Assembly: GCA_028714735.1 (NCBI GenBank)
Contig: JAQTLU010000020.1
Coordinates: 1 to 54,256, forward strand
Length of the DNA stretch: 54,256 nt
Direction: 5' to 3'
Source: Gallionellaceae bacterium
GTDB lineage: Bacteria; Pseudomonadota; Gammaproteobacteria; Burkholderiales; Thiobacillaceae
Positions 35,331 to 45,512 of the stretch are shown here, in pieces. Both the position numbers and the translations under genes were made by a program. The notes below the pieces were generated by a model. That model was not told where the DNA came from and made no database searches. It saw nothing but the letters and a program-made list of their open reading frames with translations. Numbering within the stretch: position 1 is the stretch's first letter; every line of letters starts with the position of its first letter.

Positions 35331-36209
35331 CTAGTCGGCGAGCAGGGCGTCGATGCCTCCGGCCAGGTGGCGTGTCACCGCGTCGTACAGGCCGAAGCGC
35401 CGGAGCACGGTGGACGAAGGCGTCCGGTTGACGTCGAACAAGACCGCCCGGCCGTCGCGCAGCACATAGTCGAACTTGCCGAAATCGAAGCCCAGACGAC
35501 GGCGCAGTTCGCGCAGTTCTTCCGGTACCGGGCATTCCTCGACGTGATAGATGTTCGCACCCTTGGCGATCGGGTTGTGCGACAGGAAGCGCAGGCTGGT
35601 TTCACGGTCGCCCAGGAAACCGTAATAGCGCAGGCAGTAGGCAGCGCCATCCCGCTCAGCCAGGAACTTCTCCACCACCAGGCTGGGGTTGTCGAATACC
35701 TCGGGCGGCACCTGAGCCAGGGATTCGAATACCGGGTATTGATCGGGAGTGAGGTGTTCGAGATCACGCCAGCGCAGGCCGCTCCGAAACTTGTCCGCCA
35801 GTTTGGTCAGCGGCCGGATCAGGCGCGCGGCCAGGGATTTCCGGCCGCGCCGGGCCAGGCGCCGCTCGGGCAGGCCACCGTAGTTCCCGTCGGTCTTGAC
35901 GATCACCGGGCCGTCATAGGCGTCGTCCCGGTTGAGCAGGTTGGCGCTGAACGAGGATTTCGATATATCCAGGACGCGCCGGTTGAGCACACACGGGTAG
36001 CCTGCGTACATGGCTGCGTAGTCGGGTGGGGTCACGGTGAGATCGATATGGGGGATCAGCAGTTCAGCCGGAGGCCGGCTGTGCGTGCCGCGCAGGGTCA
36101 CCACCCTGAAGCCGCGCTTCTCCCATTGGCCAAGCATGGGCTTGAGCAAATACGGGTTGGCGTCGAAGGTGTCATCCCATTCGTGCAGCAGGACGGCGAT
36201 GGTGGTCAT
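35331..36209 (-). CDS. ATP-grasp-like protein of unknown substrate
   Basis: A 292-residue protein with features of an ATP-grasp ligase: VIVKTDGNYGG (102-112, nucleotide-binding Lys and glycine loop), LVVEKFLAE (177-185, adenine-contact strand), DFGKFDYVLRDG (242-253) and FDVNRTP (258-264), where Asp and Asn would bind magnesium. No substrate domain can be named. It begins 10 bases after the recJ stop on the same strand, so it is probably co-transcribed with recJ. A small peptide gene converges on it from the other side. Confidence 0.75.
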   Translation of the reverse strand: MTTIAVLLHEWDDTFDANPYLLKPMLGQWEKRGFRVVTLRGTHSRPPAELLIPHIDLTVTPPDYAAMYAGYPCVLNRRVLDISKSSFSANLLNRDDAYDGPVIVKTDGNYGGLPERRLARRGRKSLAARLIRPLTKLADKFRSGLRWRDLEHLTPDQYPVFESLAQVPPEVFDNPSLVVEKFLAERDGAAYCLRYYGFLGDRETSLRFLSHNPIAKGANIYHVEECPVPEELRELRRRLGFDFGKFDYVLRDGRAVLFDVNRTPSSTVLRRFGLYDAVTRHLAGGIDALLAD

Positions 36210-36219
36210 GGTCGTTGCC

Positions 36220-37908
36220 TCAGGGGGTGTCCCAGCGTTCCACGGTCAATTGCAGGTTGCGCGTTCCGTTCCATTCGTTGACGTCGAGACGGAAGACGCC
36301 GCGGATTCGATCAGGCAGTGGCGCATCATGGTTGAACAGCATGGCGTCGGCTTCGAAGCCGGGATGGCGCAGGCGCAGCTTGAGATGCTTGTCGCCGACC
36401 AGGCGCTGGGCCTGGACCTGGAAGTTGCCGTGGAAGAGCGGCACCGGGAATCCCTGGCCCCAGACCGCGTCGCGCAGGGCAGCGGCATTGTCGAGGGTGA
36501 ACTCCTCGGCGGCCAGTTCGCCGTCGGTCTCGATCACCTGACACAGCGCCGCCGGGTCCATCGAGGTGCGACAGGCGGCCTCGAAGGCGGCGGCGAACTC
36601 GCTCAGGCGGTCGGCCGGCAGGGTCAGGCCGGCGGCGGCGGCATGGCCGCCGAAGCGGACGATCAGGCCGGGATGGCGCTTGTCGACCAAATCAAGGGCG
36701 TCGCGCAGGTGCAGGCCGGGGATGGCCCGGCCGGAACCCTTGAGCAGGCCGTCGCCGCCATCGGCGAAGACGATGGCCGGGCGGTGATGGCGTTCCTTCA
36801 GGCGCGAGGCGAGCAGGCCGACCACGCCCTGGTGCCAGGCCGGGTCGTACAGGGTCAGGCTGTAGCCGTCTTCAACCGCGATGGCGTCCAGCAGGGCCAG
36901 GGCCTGCCCCTGCATGTCGGCCTCGATCTCGCGCCGCTCGCGGTTGAGCCGGTCCAGTTCGCGGGCGCCGGCGAGGGCGGCGGTCTCATCCTCGGCGAGC
37001 AGGCAGGCGATGCCCAGGCTCATGTCGGCGAGCCGGCCGGCGGCGTTGAGGCGCGGTCCGACCACGAAGCCGAGGTCCTGGGCCGAGGCCCGTTCCGGCG
37101 TTCGTCCGGCGGCAGTGAACAGGGCGCGGATGCCGGGGCTGACCTTGCCGGCACGCATGCGTCTGAGGCCCTGGCCGACCAGCAGCCTGTTGTTGGCGTC
37201 CAGCCTGACCACGTCGGCCACCGTGCCGAGGGCGACCAGATCGAGCAGTTCGGCCAGGTTGGGGCCGTCGCCGGTGCCGAAGGCGCCGCGCCGGCGCAGT
37301 TCCGCACGCAGCGCGACCAGGACGTAGAACATCACCCCGACCCCGGCCAGCGACTTGCCGGGGAAGCCGCAGCCGGGCTGGTTGGGGTTGACGATGAGGG
37401 CGTCGGGCAGGGTGTCGGCGGGCAGGTGGTGGTCGGTGACCAGGACCTCGATGCCGAGCCGGCGCGCCTCGTCGATGCCGGCGTGGGCGGCGATGCCGTT
37501 GTCGACCGTGATGATCAGGTCGGGCTTGCGTTCGGCGGCCAGGCGGACGATCTCGGGCGACAGGCCGTAGCCGTAGTCGAACCGGTTCGGCACGAGATAA
37601 TCAACCGTCGCGCCCATGGCGGCCAGTCCTCGCAGCGCGACCGCGCAGGCCGTGGCGCCGTCGGCGTCGTAGTCGGCCACGACCAGCAATCGCTTCCGGT
37701 CGCGGATCGCATCGGCCAGGCGGATGCCGGCCTCGGCGCAGTTCAGCATGGTGTCGAAGGGCAGCAGTTCGGCCAGCGAGGTCTTGATTGCCTCGTTGGT
37801 GTCGATGCCGCGGGCCGCATACAGGCGGGCCAGCAGGGCGGAATGGCCGCTGGCGCGCAGGCGCTCGGCGGCAGCTACGGCCCAAGGGCGGGTGGTGATG
37901 TTCAGCAT
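36220..37908 (-). CDS. recJ: Single-stranded-DNA-specific exonuclease RecJ
   Basis: A 562-residue 5'-3' exonuclease used in recombination, mismatch and excision repair. The DHH-family metal motifs are complete: DYDADG (79-84), VDNG (around 135-138), DHH (159-161), and the DHHA1 motif GGHAAAAG near residue 415. The C-terminal OB-fold domain is present, so the length is normal. It is divergent from the ferredoxin reductase gene. In many proteobacteria recJ lies beside prfB; here the two are separated by about 2.7 kb of other genes. Confidence 0.95.
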   Translation of the reverse strand: MLNITTRPWAVAAAERLRASGHSALLARLYAARGIDTNEAIKTSLAELLPFDTMLNCAEAGIRLADAIRDRKRLLVVADYDADGATACAVALRGLAAMGATVDYLVPNRFDYGYGLSPEIVRLAAERKPDLIITVDNGIAAHAGIDEARRLGIEVLVTDHHLPADTLPDALIVNPNQPGCGFPGKSLAGVGVMFYVLVALRAELRRRGAFGTGDGPNLAELLDLVALGTVADVVRLDANNRLLVGQGLRRMRAGKVSPGIRALFTAAGRTPERASAQDLGFVVGPRLNAAGRLADMSLGIACLLAEDETAALAGARELDRLNRERREIEADMQGQALALLDAIAVEDGYSLTLYDPAWHQGVVGLLASRLKERHHRPAIVFADGGDGLLKGSGRAIPGLHLRDALDLVDKRHPGLIVRFGGHAAAAGLTLPADRLSEFAAAFEAACRTSMDPAALCQVIETDGELAAEEFTLDNAAALRDAVWGQGFPVPLFHGNFQVQAQRLVGDKHLKLRLRHPGFEADAMLFNHDAPLPDRIRGVFRLDVNEWNGTRNLQLTVERWDTP

Positions 37909-37967
37909 TTCACAATATTAACCGGCACTGTTTGGTTTGCGCCTGCCGACCATCTACTATCGTGGAC

Positions 37968-39419
37968 ATGAGTCATTACCTGCCTCTTTCCCGTGTTGCC
38001 CGTCTGGTGGGCGAGTCGCGTTCAGCGCTGCAACGGCTGATCCGCGCCGGCGAGTTGACGACCTTCGATGGCCAGATCGAGCTGGATGAATTGCTGCGCG
38101 TCTTCCCGGACGTGAAGTGGCAAGACGACGGCGAGTACGAGCACGTCGAGGAGATCAAGCGCAAGGCCTTCGGCAAGCGCGTCTACGAACGGGCCTTGCC
38201 GGACAAGGAGGTCCTGGCCGAGCGCCTGTTCGAACTGGGCAAGGAATTCGCCGCCGCGAAATCGCTGCTGATCCATTACGACCGGGTGTTCGGCTGGCTG
38301 GAAGAGCGGCTGGTCGGCTTCGCCGAGGACGACCCCGGGTCGGCCGATGCCTTGATGGCAATCCGGATCTGGCTGCGCCGGCAGCTCGACGAGGCCCCCC
38401 AGGAGGCCGAGCGCGGCAAGGCGCTCCTGGCCGAGGAGAGTGTGATGCGTGTGATGTCGGTCCGCGTCGTGGTCCAGCCCAGTGGCCACGAATTCTTCGT
38501 CGAGGGCAACGACACCATCCTGGAAGCGGCCCTGCGGGCCGGCATATCGCTCAACTACGGCTGCAGCAACGGCAACTGCGGCGACTGCAAGGTCAAGCTG
38601 GTTTCCGGCCAGGTCAGGAAGGTCCACCCGCACGATTACGTGCTCAAGGAGACCGACAAGGTCGCCGGGGCGATCCTGATGTGTTCCTACACGGCGGTGA
38701 CCGATATCGTCATCGAGGCCAACGTGTCCGGCGCCGGGGATATTCCGGAACAGACCATCCCGACCCGGGTGAAGGCGGTCGAATTCATCGACGACAAACT
38801 GGCCGCCCTGCATCTCACCACCCCGCGCAGCCAGCGCCTGCGTTTCCTGGCTGGGCAGCGGGTGAGCCTGAACGTGGCCGGCCTGGAGGGTGAATACGCC
38901 ATCGCCAGTTGCCCGTGCGAGGACCGCCACATCGAACTGCACATCCGGCGCGACAACCGGCCCTTCTCCAGGATGGTGTTCGAGGACCTGCGCAAGGAGG
39001 CGCCGGTGACCCTGACCGGCCCGCTTGGCCGTTTCGTGATCCAGATGGATTCCCGCCGGCCGACCCTGTTTGTCGCCTGGGACGACGGCTTCGCACCGAT
39101 CAAGAGCCTGATCCAGCACGCCATGTCGCTGGAAGTGGCGGAGAGCATGGACCTGTACTGGATATCCGAAGCGCTGCCGCACTACCAGGACAACCTGTGT
39201 CGGTCCTGGACCGATGCCCTGGACAATTTCCGTTACCGGGCGCTGTCGGCCGCCGATGGCGCCGACGCCAACGTGGCGGCGATCCTGGCCGACCATGCCG
39301 ACCTGGGCCATTTCGATCTCTATGCCGCCGGCCCCGCCGACTTCCTGGACAAGCTGAAACAGGCCGCATTTGCGCGCGGTCTGTCGCCCCTGGGGTGGCA
39401 CGGCGAAATCGTTCTCTGA
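37968..39419 (+). CDS. 2Fe-2S ferredoxin/FNR-type oxidoreductase with extra N-terminal region
   Basis: A 483-residue protein in three parts. Residues 1-45 look like a small helix-turn-helix (SRVARLVGESRSALQRLIRAG), followed by a helical stretch to about 160. Residues 165-255 are a plant-type ferredoxin domain with 2Fe-2S ligands C199, C204, C207 and C239. The rest resembles a ferredoxin-NADP reductase module (FAD- and NAD-binding parts), but the usual RxYS FAD motif is weak (EYAIASCP). It might pass electrons between a nucleotide cofactor and a partner. The start at 37968 is the best ATG; there is no strong ribosome binding site. Confidence 0.75.
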   Translation: MSHYLPLSRVARLVGESRSALQRLIRAGELTTFDGQIELDELLRVFPDVKWQDDGEYEHVEEIKRKAFGKRVYERALPDKEVLAERLFELGKEFAAAKSLLIHYDRVFGWLEERLVGFAEDDPGSADALMAIRIWLRRQLDEAPQEAERGKALLAEESVMRVMSVRVVVQPSGHEFFVEGNDTILEAALRAGISLNYGCSNGNCGDCKVKLVSGQVRKVHPHDYVLKETDKVAGAILMCSYTAVTDIVIEANVSGAGDIPEQTIPTRVKAVEFIDDKLAALHLTTPRSQRLRFLAGQRVSLNVAGLEGEYAIASCPCEDRHIELHIRRDNRPFSRMVFEDLRKEAPVTLTGPLGRFVIQMDSRRPTLFVAWDDGFAPIKSLIQHAMSLEVAESMDLYWISEALPHYQDNLCRSWTDALDNFRYRALSAADGADANVAAILADHADLGHFDLYAAGPADFLDKLKQAAFARGLSPLGWHGEIVL

Positions 39420-39455
39420 TACCCTCGTCCGCTCGTCTCCAGGCCGGAATCAACC

Positions 39456-40106
39456 ATGAGCGCTCGGGTAATCGCAGTAGTGAACCAGAAGGGCGGTGCC
39501 GGAAAAAGCACCCTGGCCATGCTGCTGGCCGGCAGTCTGGCCGATCAAGGCCGCCGTGTCCTGGTCGCCGACGCCGACACCCAGAACACCTCGCTGCGCT
39601 GGGCCTCCGCCGGCGAGGGCTTCCCGGCCGAGGTTGAGGATGTCTCGGGTGAGGACAAGCTGCATAAGCACTTGAAGAAACGCCTGGACAATTATGATTA
39701 CATTGTCATCGACACCCCGCCCGCCGCAACCGCGCCGGTCACCGCCAGCGCCTTGCGCATTGCCCACCTGGCCCTGGTGCCGGTGATCCCGTCGCCGCCG
39801 GACATGTGGGCCAGCCTGCGCATCCGCGAGGCGATCCAGGCGGCGCGGGAGGACAGGAACCCGGACTTGCTGGCCTACATCGTGGTCAACCAGGCCCAGC
39901 TCAACACCATCCTGGCGCGCGAGGTGCTGGCCCTGCTGCCGGAGTTCGGCATCCCCATGCTGGCCGCGCAACTGAAAAGCCGCACCGCCTATCGCCAGTG
40001 CGCCGCCCTGGGTGCCGGCATCGCCGCCCTCGGCAGCCGGGCCGCCATGGCCAGCCTGGAGGTCGATGCGCTCAGGCGGGAGGTGGAGTTCCTGCTCTCG
40101 GTTTGA
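39456..40106 (+). CDS. ParA/MinD-family P-loop ATPase, orphan
   Basis: A 216-residue deviant-Walker ATPase with QKGGAGKST (11-19), the DADTQNTS switch segment and VIDTPPA. It lacks the N-terminal DNA-binding extension of plasmid ParA, resembling short chromosomal ParA-like proteins that position cargo such as chemoreceptor arrays or flagella. No ParB or other cargo gene is adjacent. It starts 36 bases after the oxidoreductase gene. Confidence 0.88.
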   Translation: MSARVIAVVNQKGGAGKSTLAMLLAGSLADQGRRVLVADADTQNTSLRWASAGEGFPAEVEDVSGEDKLHKHLKKRLDNYDYIVIDTPPAATAPVTASALRIAHLALVPVIPSPPDMWASLRIREAIQAAREDRNPDLLAYIVVNQAQLNTILAREVLALLPEFGIPMLAAQLKSRTAYRQCAALGAGIAALGSRAAMASLEVDALRREVEFLLSV

Positions 40107-40137
40107 GCCGTCGGCCAGGACCCTGCGGCGTTGACGG

Positions 40138-40167
40138 TTGACTGGCAGTGATCCGTCCGGATATGAA
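40138..40167 (+). promoter_or_regulatory. Candidate sigma-70 promoter of the first entericidin gene
   Basis: TTGACT (40138-40143) and TATGAA (40162-40167) are separated by 18 bases, about 80 bases before the entericidin ATG. A second TTGACG begins 7 bases earlier. The call rests on consensus similarity alone. Confidence 0.4.
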
Positions 40168-40249
40168 ATAATCCCCGCCTTAGTGCCGTCAGCCGGTCTT
40201 GGCTGAGGCAGCCGTATTGGCATTCGAATGACGTGCGTGAGGTGATGCG

Positions 40250-40411
40250 ATGACCGCGAAGAAGCTGATCATTATAGGGGTGGTGAAACTGGCCTTGATC
40301 GCCGTGGCGGTCGGCGTGGTGTTCAGCATGTATGGCTGCAACACCGTGCGCGGCGTCGGCCAGGACATCGAAAAGGCCGGCGAAGCGATCCAGCGCTCCA
40401 GCAACAAGTGA
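40250..40411 (+). CDS. Entericidin A/B family lipoprotein, copy 1
   Basis: A 53-residue lipoprotein: basic start MTAKKL, hydrophobic signal segment, and a lipobox ending at Cys30 in SMYGCNT, then [19 protein letters not shown]. This is the entericidin pattern; in E. coli EcnA and EcnB act as antidote and toxin lipoproteins under stationary-phase control. A likely promoter lies at 40138-40167. A close paralogue sits between leuC and leuD (43594-43755). Confidence 0.85.
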   Translation: MTAKKLIIIGVVKLALIAVAVGVVFSMYGCNTVRGVGQDIEKAGEAIQRSSNK

Positions 40412-40548
40412 GGCCGTTTGCCCCGGATTGAGGGCCAGCCGACGCTGCGCCCCTTCTCGGTCCGGGTGCTTTCCGGTAGGCTTCATCAATCGCGTCCGGT
40501 CCTGGGGAGGGTGAACGGCGCCGCGTTTTCCTCCTTCTGGTTCTGCCG

Positions 40549-42123
40549 ATGACCTCGATCTTTCTGTACGACACCACCCTGCGCGACGGCGCGCAGCGTG
40601 AAGATATCTCACTTTCCGTCGAAGACAAGCTAGCCATTGCGCATCGCCTGGCGGCCTTCGGCATGCATTACATCGAGTGCGGCTGGCCCGGTTCCAACCC
40701 CAAGGATGCCGATTTCTTCGCCCGTGCCAACCGCATGAACCTGCCGGCGCGTCTGGCCGCCTTCGGGCGCACCCGCCATGCCCATACAAGTTGCGAGGCC
40801 GACGCCAACCTGCGCGCCCTGGTCGAGGCCGGCACCCCCGCGGTGACCCTGGTCGGCAAGACCTGGGACTATCACGTCAGCCATGTCCTCTCGACCACGC
40901 CGGAGGAAAACCTGGTGATGATCGGCGACAGCGTGGCCTGGATGAAGGGGCAGGGCAGGGAAGTGGTCTACGACGCCGAGCATTTCTACGACGGCTTCCT
41001 GGCCAACCCGGACTACGCCATGGCCACCCTGCGCGCGGCGGCGGAGGCGGGTGCGGACTGGCTGGTGCTGTGCGAGACCAACGGCGGCAAGCTGCCCTGG
41101 GAGATGGAGGCGATCACCCGCGAAGTCGCCGCGCGCCTGCCCGGCGTCCGCCTGGGCGTGCATTGCCACAACGACACCGGTTGCGCGGTGGCCAACTCGC
41201 TCTCGGCGGTGCGTAGCGGCGCGACCATGGTGCAGGGCACCATCAACGGCTACGGCGAGCGGGTCGGCAATGCCGACCTGGTGACCATCCTGGCCAACCT
41301 GCAGTTGAAGATGGGCTATCCGGTGCTGCCCGACGAGCGCCTGCAGGATTTGACCTCGTTGTCGCGTTTCGTCGCCGAAGTGGTCAACCTGAAGCACGAC
41401 GGCCACCAGCCCTATACCGGCCACTCGGCGTTCGCCCACAAGGGCGGCATCCATGTCGCGGCGATCCTGAAGGCGCCCGATACCTACCAGCACATCGATC
41501 CGGAGCGGGTCGGCAACCAGATGCGCTCGGTGACCTCGGAGCTGTCCGGCCGCGGCAATATCCAGCTGCAGGCACGGCGCATGGGCCTGGACCTCGACAA
41601 CGAGGCGGCGCAGCACGTCCTCGGGCAGATCAAGCACCTGGAACACGAGGGCTTCACCTTCGAGGCGGCCGAGGCCAGCGTCGAGTTGATGTTCCACCGC
41701 CTGGACCCGGACTACCGGCTTCCCTTCGAACTGCTCGATTACTTCGTCATCACCGAACGGCGCCATGGCCGCGGCCTGCTCGCCGAGGCGACCGTGAAGA
41801 TCAGGGTCGGCGAGGAGGTGAAATTCACCGCCGCCGAGGGCAATGGCCCGGTCAACGCCCTGGCCACCGCTCTCCAGGATGCCCTGGTGGACGCCTATCC
41901 GGTGCTGCGCACGGTGCACCTGACCGATTACAAGGTGCGCATCCTGGCCGGTTCGGCCGGCACCGCCGCCAACACCCGGGTGCTGATCGATTTCCAGAGC
42001 GGCCTGGAAACCTGGACCACGGTGGGGGCCAATGCCAACATCATCGATGCCAGCTGGCGCGCCCTGTCCGACAGCATGGAATATGCGCTGGTTCGCCTGG
42101 GCGGCGACAAGACCATCGCCTAG
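40549..42123 (+). CDS. cimA: (R)-citramalate synthase
   Basis: A 524-residue enzyme of the LeuA/HCS family that condenses acetyl-CoA and pyruvate to citramalate, the first step of a threonine-independent isoleucine route. The TIM-barrel motifs are YDTTLRDGAQ (7-16), LVGKTWDYHV (citramalate-synthase type), HCHNDTG and the GYGERVGNADL loop; the C-terminal regulatory domain is present (residues 390-524). Downstream leuC, leuD and leuB supply the isomerase and dehydrogenase steps shared with leucine synthesis, fitting this assignment. No leuA lies in the window. No clear ribosome binding site. Confidence 0.9.
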   Translation: MTSIFLYDTTLRDGAQREDISLSVEDKLAIAHRLAAFGMHYIECGWPGSNPKDADFFARANRMNLPARLAAFGRTRHAHTSCEADANLRALVEAGTPAVTLVGKTWDYHVSHVLSTTPEENLVMIGDSVAWMKGQGREVVYDAEHFYDGFLANPDYAMATLRAAAEAGADWLVLCETNGGKLPWEMEAITREVAARLPGVRLGVHCHNDTGCAVANSLSAVRSGATMVQGTINGYGERVGNADLVTILANLQLKMGYPVLPDERLQDLTSLSRFVAEVVNLKHDGHQPYTGHSAFAHKGGIHVAAILKAPDTYQHIDPERVGNQMRSVTSELSGRGNIQLQARRMGLDLDNEAAQHVLGQIKHLEHEGFTFEAAEASVELMFHRLDPDYRLPFELLDYFVITERRHGRGLLAEATVKIRVGEEVKFTAAEGNGPVNALATALQDALVDAYPVLRTVHLTDYKVRILAGSAGTAANTRVLIDFQSGLETWTTVGANANIIDASWRALSDSMEYALVRLGGDKTIA

Positions 42124-42172
42124 CCAGGCCCCGACGTGAAATAATCCACCTCTTTACCTAGTTGCCCATGCC

Positions 42173-43597
42173 ATGACCCCGCGCACCCTTTACGACAAAC
42201 TCTGGGACGACCATGTCGTCCACCAGGAAGCCAATGGCACCGCCTTGCTTTATATCGACCGCCATCTGGTCCATGAAGTGACCAGTCCGCAGGCCTTCGA
42301 GGGACTCAAGCTGTCCGGCCGCAAACTGTGGCAGGCGAAGACGGTGCTGGCCACGCCCGACCACAACGTGCCGACCAGGGATCGTGAAGCCGGCATCGTC
42401 GATCCGGTTTCCCGCACCCAGGTGGAGACCCTGGACGCCAACTGCGTCGAGTTCGGCCTCAACGAATTCCGCATGGACGACAGCCGCCAGGGCATCGTCC
42501 ACGTCATCGGCCCGGAACAGGGCTTCACCCTGCCCGGCGTCACCCTGGTCTGCGGCGATTCCCATACCAGCACGCACGGCGCCTTCGCCGCGCTGGCCTT
42601 CGGCATCGGCACCTCCGAGGTCGAGCATGTCCTGGCGACGCAATGCCTGTGGCAGAAGAAGGCCAAGGCCATGCAGGTGAAGGTGGATGGCGACCTGCCT
42701 ACGGGCGTGACCGCCAAGGACATCGCCCTGGCCGTGATCGGCCGGATCGGCACCGCCGGCGGCACCGGCTACGCCATCGAATTCGCCGGTGCGGCCATCC
42801 GCGCCCTGTCCATGGAAGGCCGCATGACCCTGTGCAACATGGCCATCGAGGCGGGCGCCCGCGCCGGCATGGTGGCGGCGGACGAGAAGACCATCGCCTA
42901 TGTCGAGGGGCGTCCGCAGGCGCCCACGGGCGCGGACTGGGAGTCGGCCGTGGCCTACTGGCGCACCCTGCATTCCGATGCCGGGGCCGCCTTCGACGCC
43001 GTGGTCGAACTGGATGCCAGCGCGATCGCACCGCAGGTGACCTGGGGCACCTCGCCCGAGATGGTGGTGCCGGTGACCGACCGGGTGCCGGACCCCGCGG
43101 AGGCGCCGAATGCGGTCAAGAAGAGCGACTGGGAACGCGCCTTGGCGTACATGGGCCTGATCGCCCACACCCCGATCTCGGAGATCGCCGTGGACAAGGT
43201 GTTCATCGGTTCCTGCACCAATTCGCGTATCGAGGACCTGTGGGCGGCCGCCGAGGTGGTCGGCGTGCTCGCACGCAGCGGCCGCAAGGTGGCTGCCAAT
43301 GTGAAGCTGGCCATGGTGGTGCCGGGTTCCGGCCTGGTCAAGGCGCAGGCCGAGGCGGAAGGGCTGGACAAGATATTCCGGGATGCCGGTTTCGAGTGGC
43401 GCGACCCCGGTTGCTCGATGTGCCTGGCCATGAACGCCGACCGCCTGGAGCCGGGCGAGCGCTGCGCCTCGACCTCCAACCGCAATTTCGAGGGCCGCCA
43501 GGGCCAGGGCGGCCGTACCCATCTGGTCAGCCCCGCCATGGCGGCGGCGGCGGCCATGTACGGTCATTTCGTTGATATACGCGAGGTACTGCAATGA
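42173..43597 (+). CDS. leuC: 3-isopropylmalate dehydratase large subunit
   Basis: A 474-residue aconitase-family subunit. It carries the three 4Fe-4S ligands C348 (GSCTNSR), C414 and C417 (GCSMCLAMN), and begins with the typical [12 protein letters not shown]. With LeuD it isomerises 2-isopropylmalate, and citramalate in the isoleucine branch. Its TGA overlaps the ATG of the second entericidin gene, so translation is coupled. Confidence 0.96.
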   Translation: MTPRTLYDKLWDDHVVHQEANGTALLYIDRHLVHEVTSPQAFEGLKLSGRKLWQAKTVLATPDHNVPTRDREAGIVDPVSRTQVETLDANCVEFGLNEFRMDDSRQGIVHVIGPEQGFTLPGVTLVCGDSHTSTHGAFAALAFGIGTSEVEHVLATQCLWQKKAKAMQVKVDGDLPTGVTAKDIALAVIGRIGTAGGTGYAIEFAGAAIRALSMEGRMTLCNMAIEAGARAGMVAADEKTIAYVEGRPQAPTGADWESAVAYWRTLHSDAGAAFDAVVELDASAIAPQVTWGTSPEMVVPVTDRVPDPAEAPNAVKKSDWERALAYMGLIAHTPISEIAVDKVFIGSCTNSRIEDLWAAAEVVGVLARSGRKVAANVKLAMVVPGSGLVKAQAEAEGLDKIFRDAGFEWRDPGCSMCLAMNADRLEPGERCASTSNRNFEGRQGQGGRTHLVSPAMAAAAAMYGHFVDIREVLQ

Positions 43598-43755
43598 CTC
43601 CGAACAAACTCATCCTCATCGGCGGGGCCAAGCTGGCCGTACTGGCCATCGCGGCGGGCATCGTGTTCGGCCTGTATGGCTGCAACACCATGCGCGGCGT
43701 CGGCCAGGACGTCGAAAAGGCCGGCGAGGCCATCCAGAGGGCAGGCAACCGATGA
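43594..43755 (+). CDS. Entericidin A/B family lipoprotein, copy 2
   Basis: A 53-residue lipoprotein lying between leuC and leuD and overlapping both by 4 bases. It has the same layout as copy 1: MTPNKL, hydrophobic segment, lipobox GLYGCNT with Cys30, and the tail [19 protein letters not shown]. An entericidin inside the leuCD operon is a recurring betaproteobacterial arrangement as far as I know. Its reading is probably tied to amino-acid biosynthesis expression rather than to stress. Confidence 0.85.
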   Translation: MTPNKLILIGGAKLAVLAIAAGIVFGLYGCNTMRGVGQDVEKAGEAIQRAGNR

Positions 43756-44390
43756 AACCGTTCACCACCCTGCATGGCCTGGTTGCCCCGCTCGACCGCG
43801 CCAACGTCGATACCGACGCGATCATCCCCAAGCAATTCCTCAAGTCGATCAAGCGGTCCGGCTTCGGCCCCTATGCCTTCGACGAATGGCGCTACCTGGA
43901 TCGCGGCGAACCGGGCATGGATTGCAGCAACCGGCCGAAGAATCCGGATTTCGTGCTCAATCAGGCGCGTTACCAGGGCGCTTCGGTGCTGCTCGCGCGG
44001 GAGAACTTCGGCTGCGGCTCCAGCCGCGAGCACGCCCCCTGGGCGCTGGAGGACTACGGCTTCCGGGCCATCATCGCGCCCAGCTTCGCCGACATCTTCT
44101 TCAACAACTGCTTCAAGAACGGCGTCCTGCCCATCGTGCTGGCCGCCGGAGTGGTCGAGCGCCTGTTCGCGGAGGCCGCGGCACAGGAGGGCTATCGCCT
44201 CGCCATCGATCTCACCGCCCAGACCGTGACCACCCCCGCGGGCGAGGTGATCCCGTTCGAAGTCGACGCCGAGCGCAAGCATCGCCTGCTCAACGGCCTC
44301 GACGACATCAGCCTGACCCTGCAACATACCGACACCATCAAGGCCTATGAGGCGCGTCGCAAGCTTGCCGCGCCCTGGCTGTTCGTCTGA
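43752..44390 (+). CDS. leuD: 3-isopropylmalate dehydratase small subunit
   Basis: A 212-residue swivel-domain partner of LeuC, normal length. The characteristic stretches are [20 protein letters not shown] near the start, and [16 protein letters not shown], which contacts substrate. ATG 43752 lies in the entericidin stop (ATGA). The frame is open upstream to 43572 but only through the entericidin gene. Confidence 0.96.
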   Translation: MKPFTTLHGLVAPLDRANVDTDAIIPKQFLKSIKRSGFGPYAFDEWRYLDRGEPGMDCSNRPKNPDFVLNQARYQGASVLLARENFGCGSSREHAPWALEDYGFRAIIAPSFADIFFNNCFKNGVLPIVLAAGVVERLFAEAAAQEGYRLAIDLTAQTVTTPAGEVIPFEVDAERKHRLLNGLDDISLTLQHTDTIKAYEARRKLAAPWLFV

Positions 44391-44400
44391 AAGGAAAATC

Positions 44401-45465
<1,065 letters not shown>

Positions 45466-45512
45466 AAAATTCACTACCTGATGTATCAATTCAAGTCTTG
45501 GGGTTTGCAACA

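Noticed and set aside
42124-42172. Possible leucine leader peptide or attenuator before leuC
   Set aside because: Only 49 bases separate cimA and leuC, with no run of leucine codons and no terminator hairpin.
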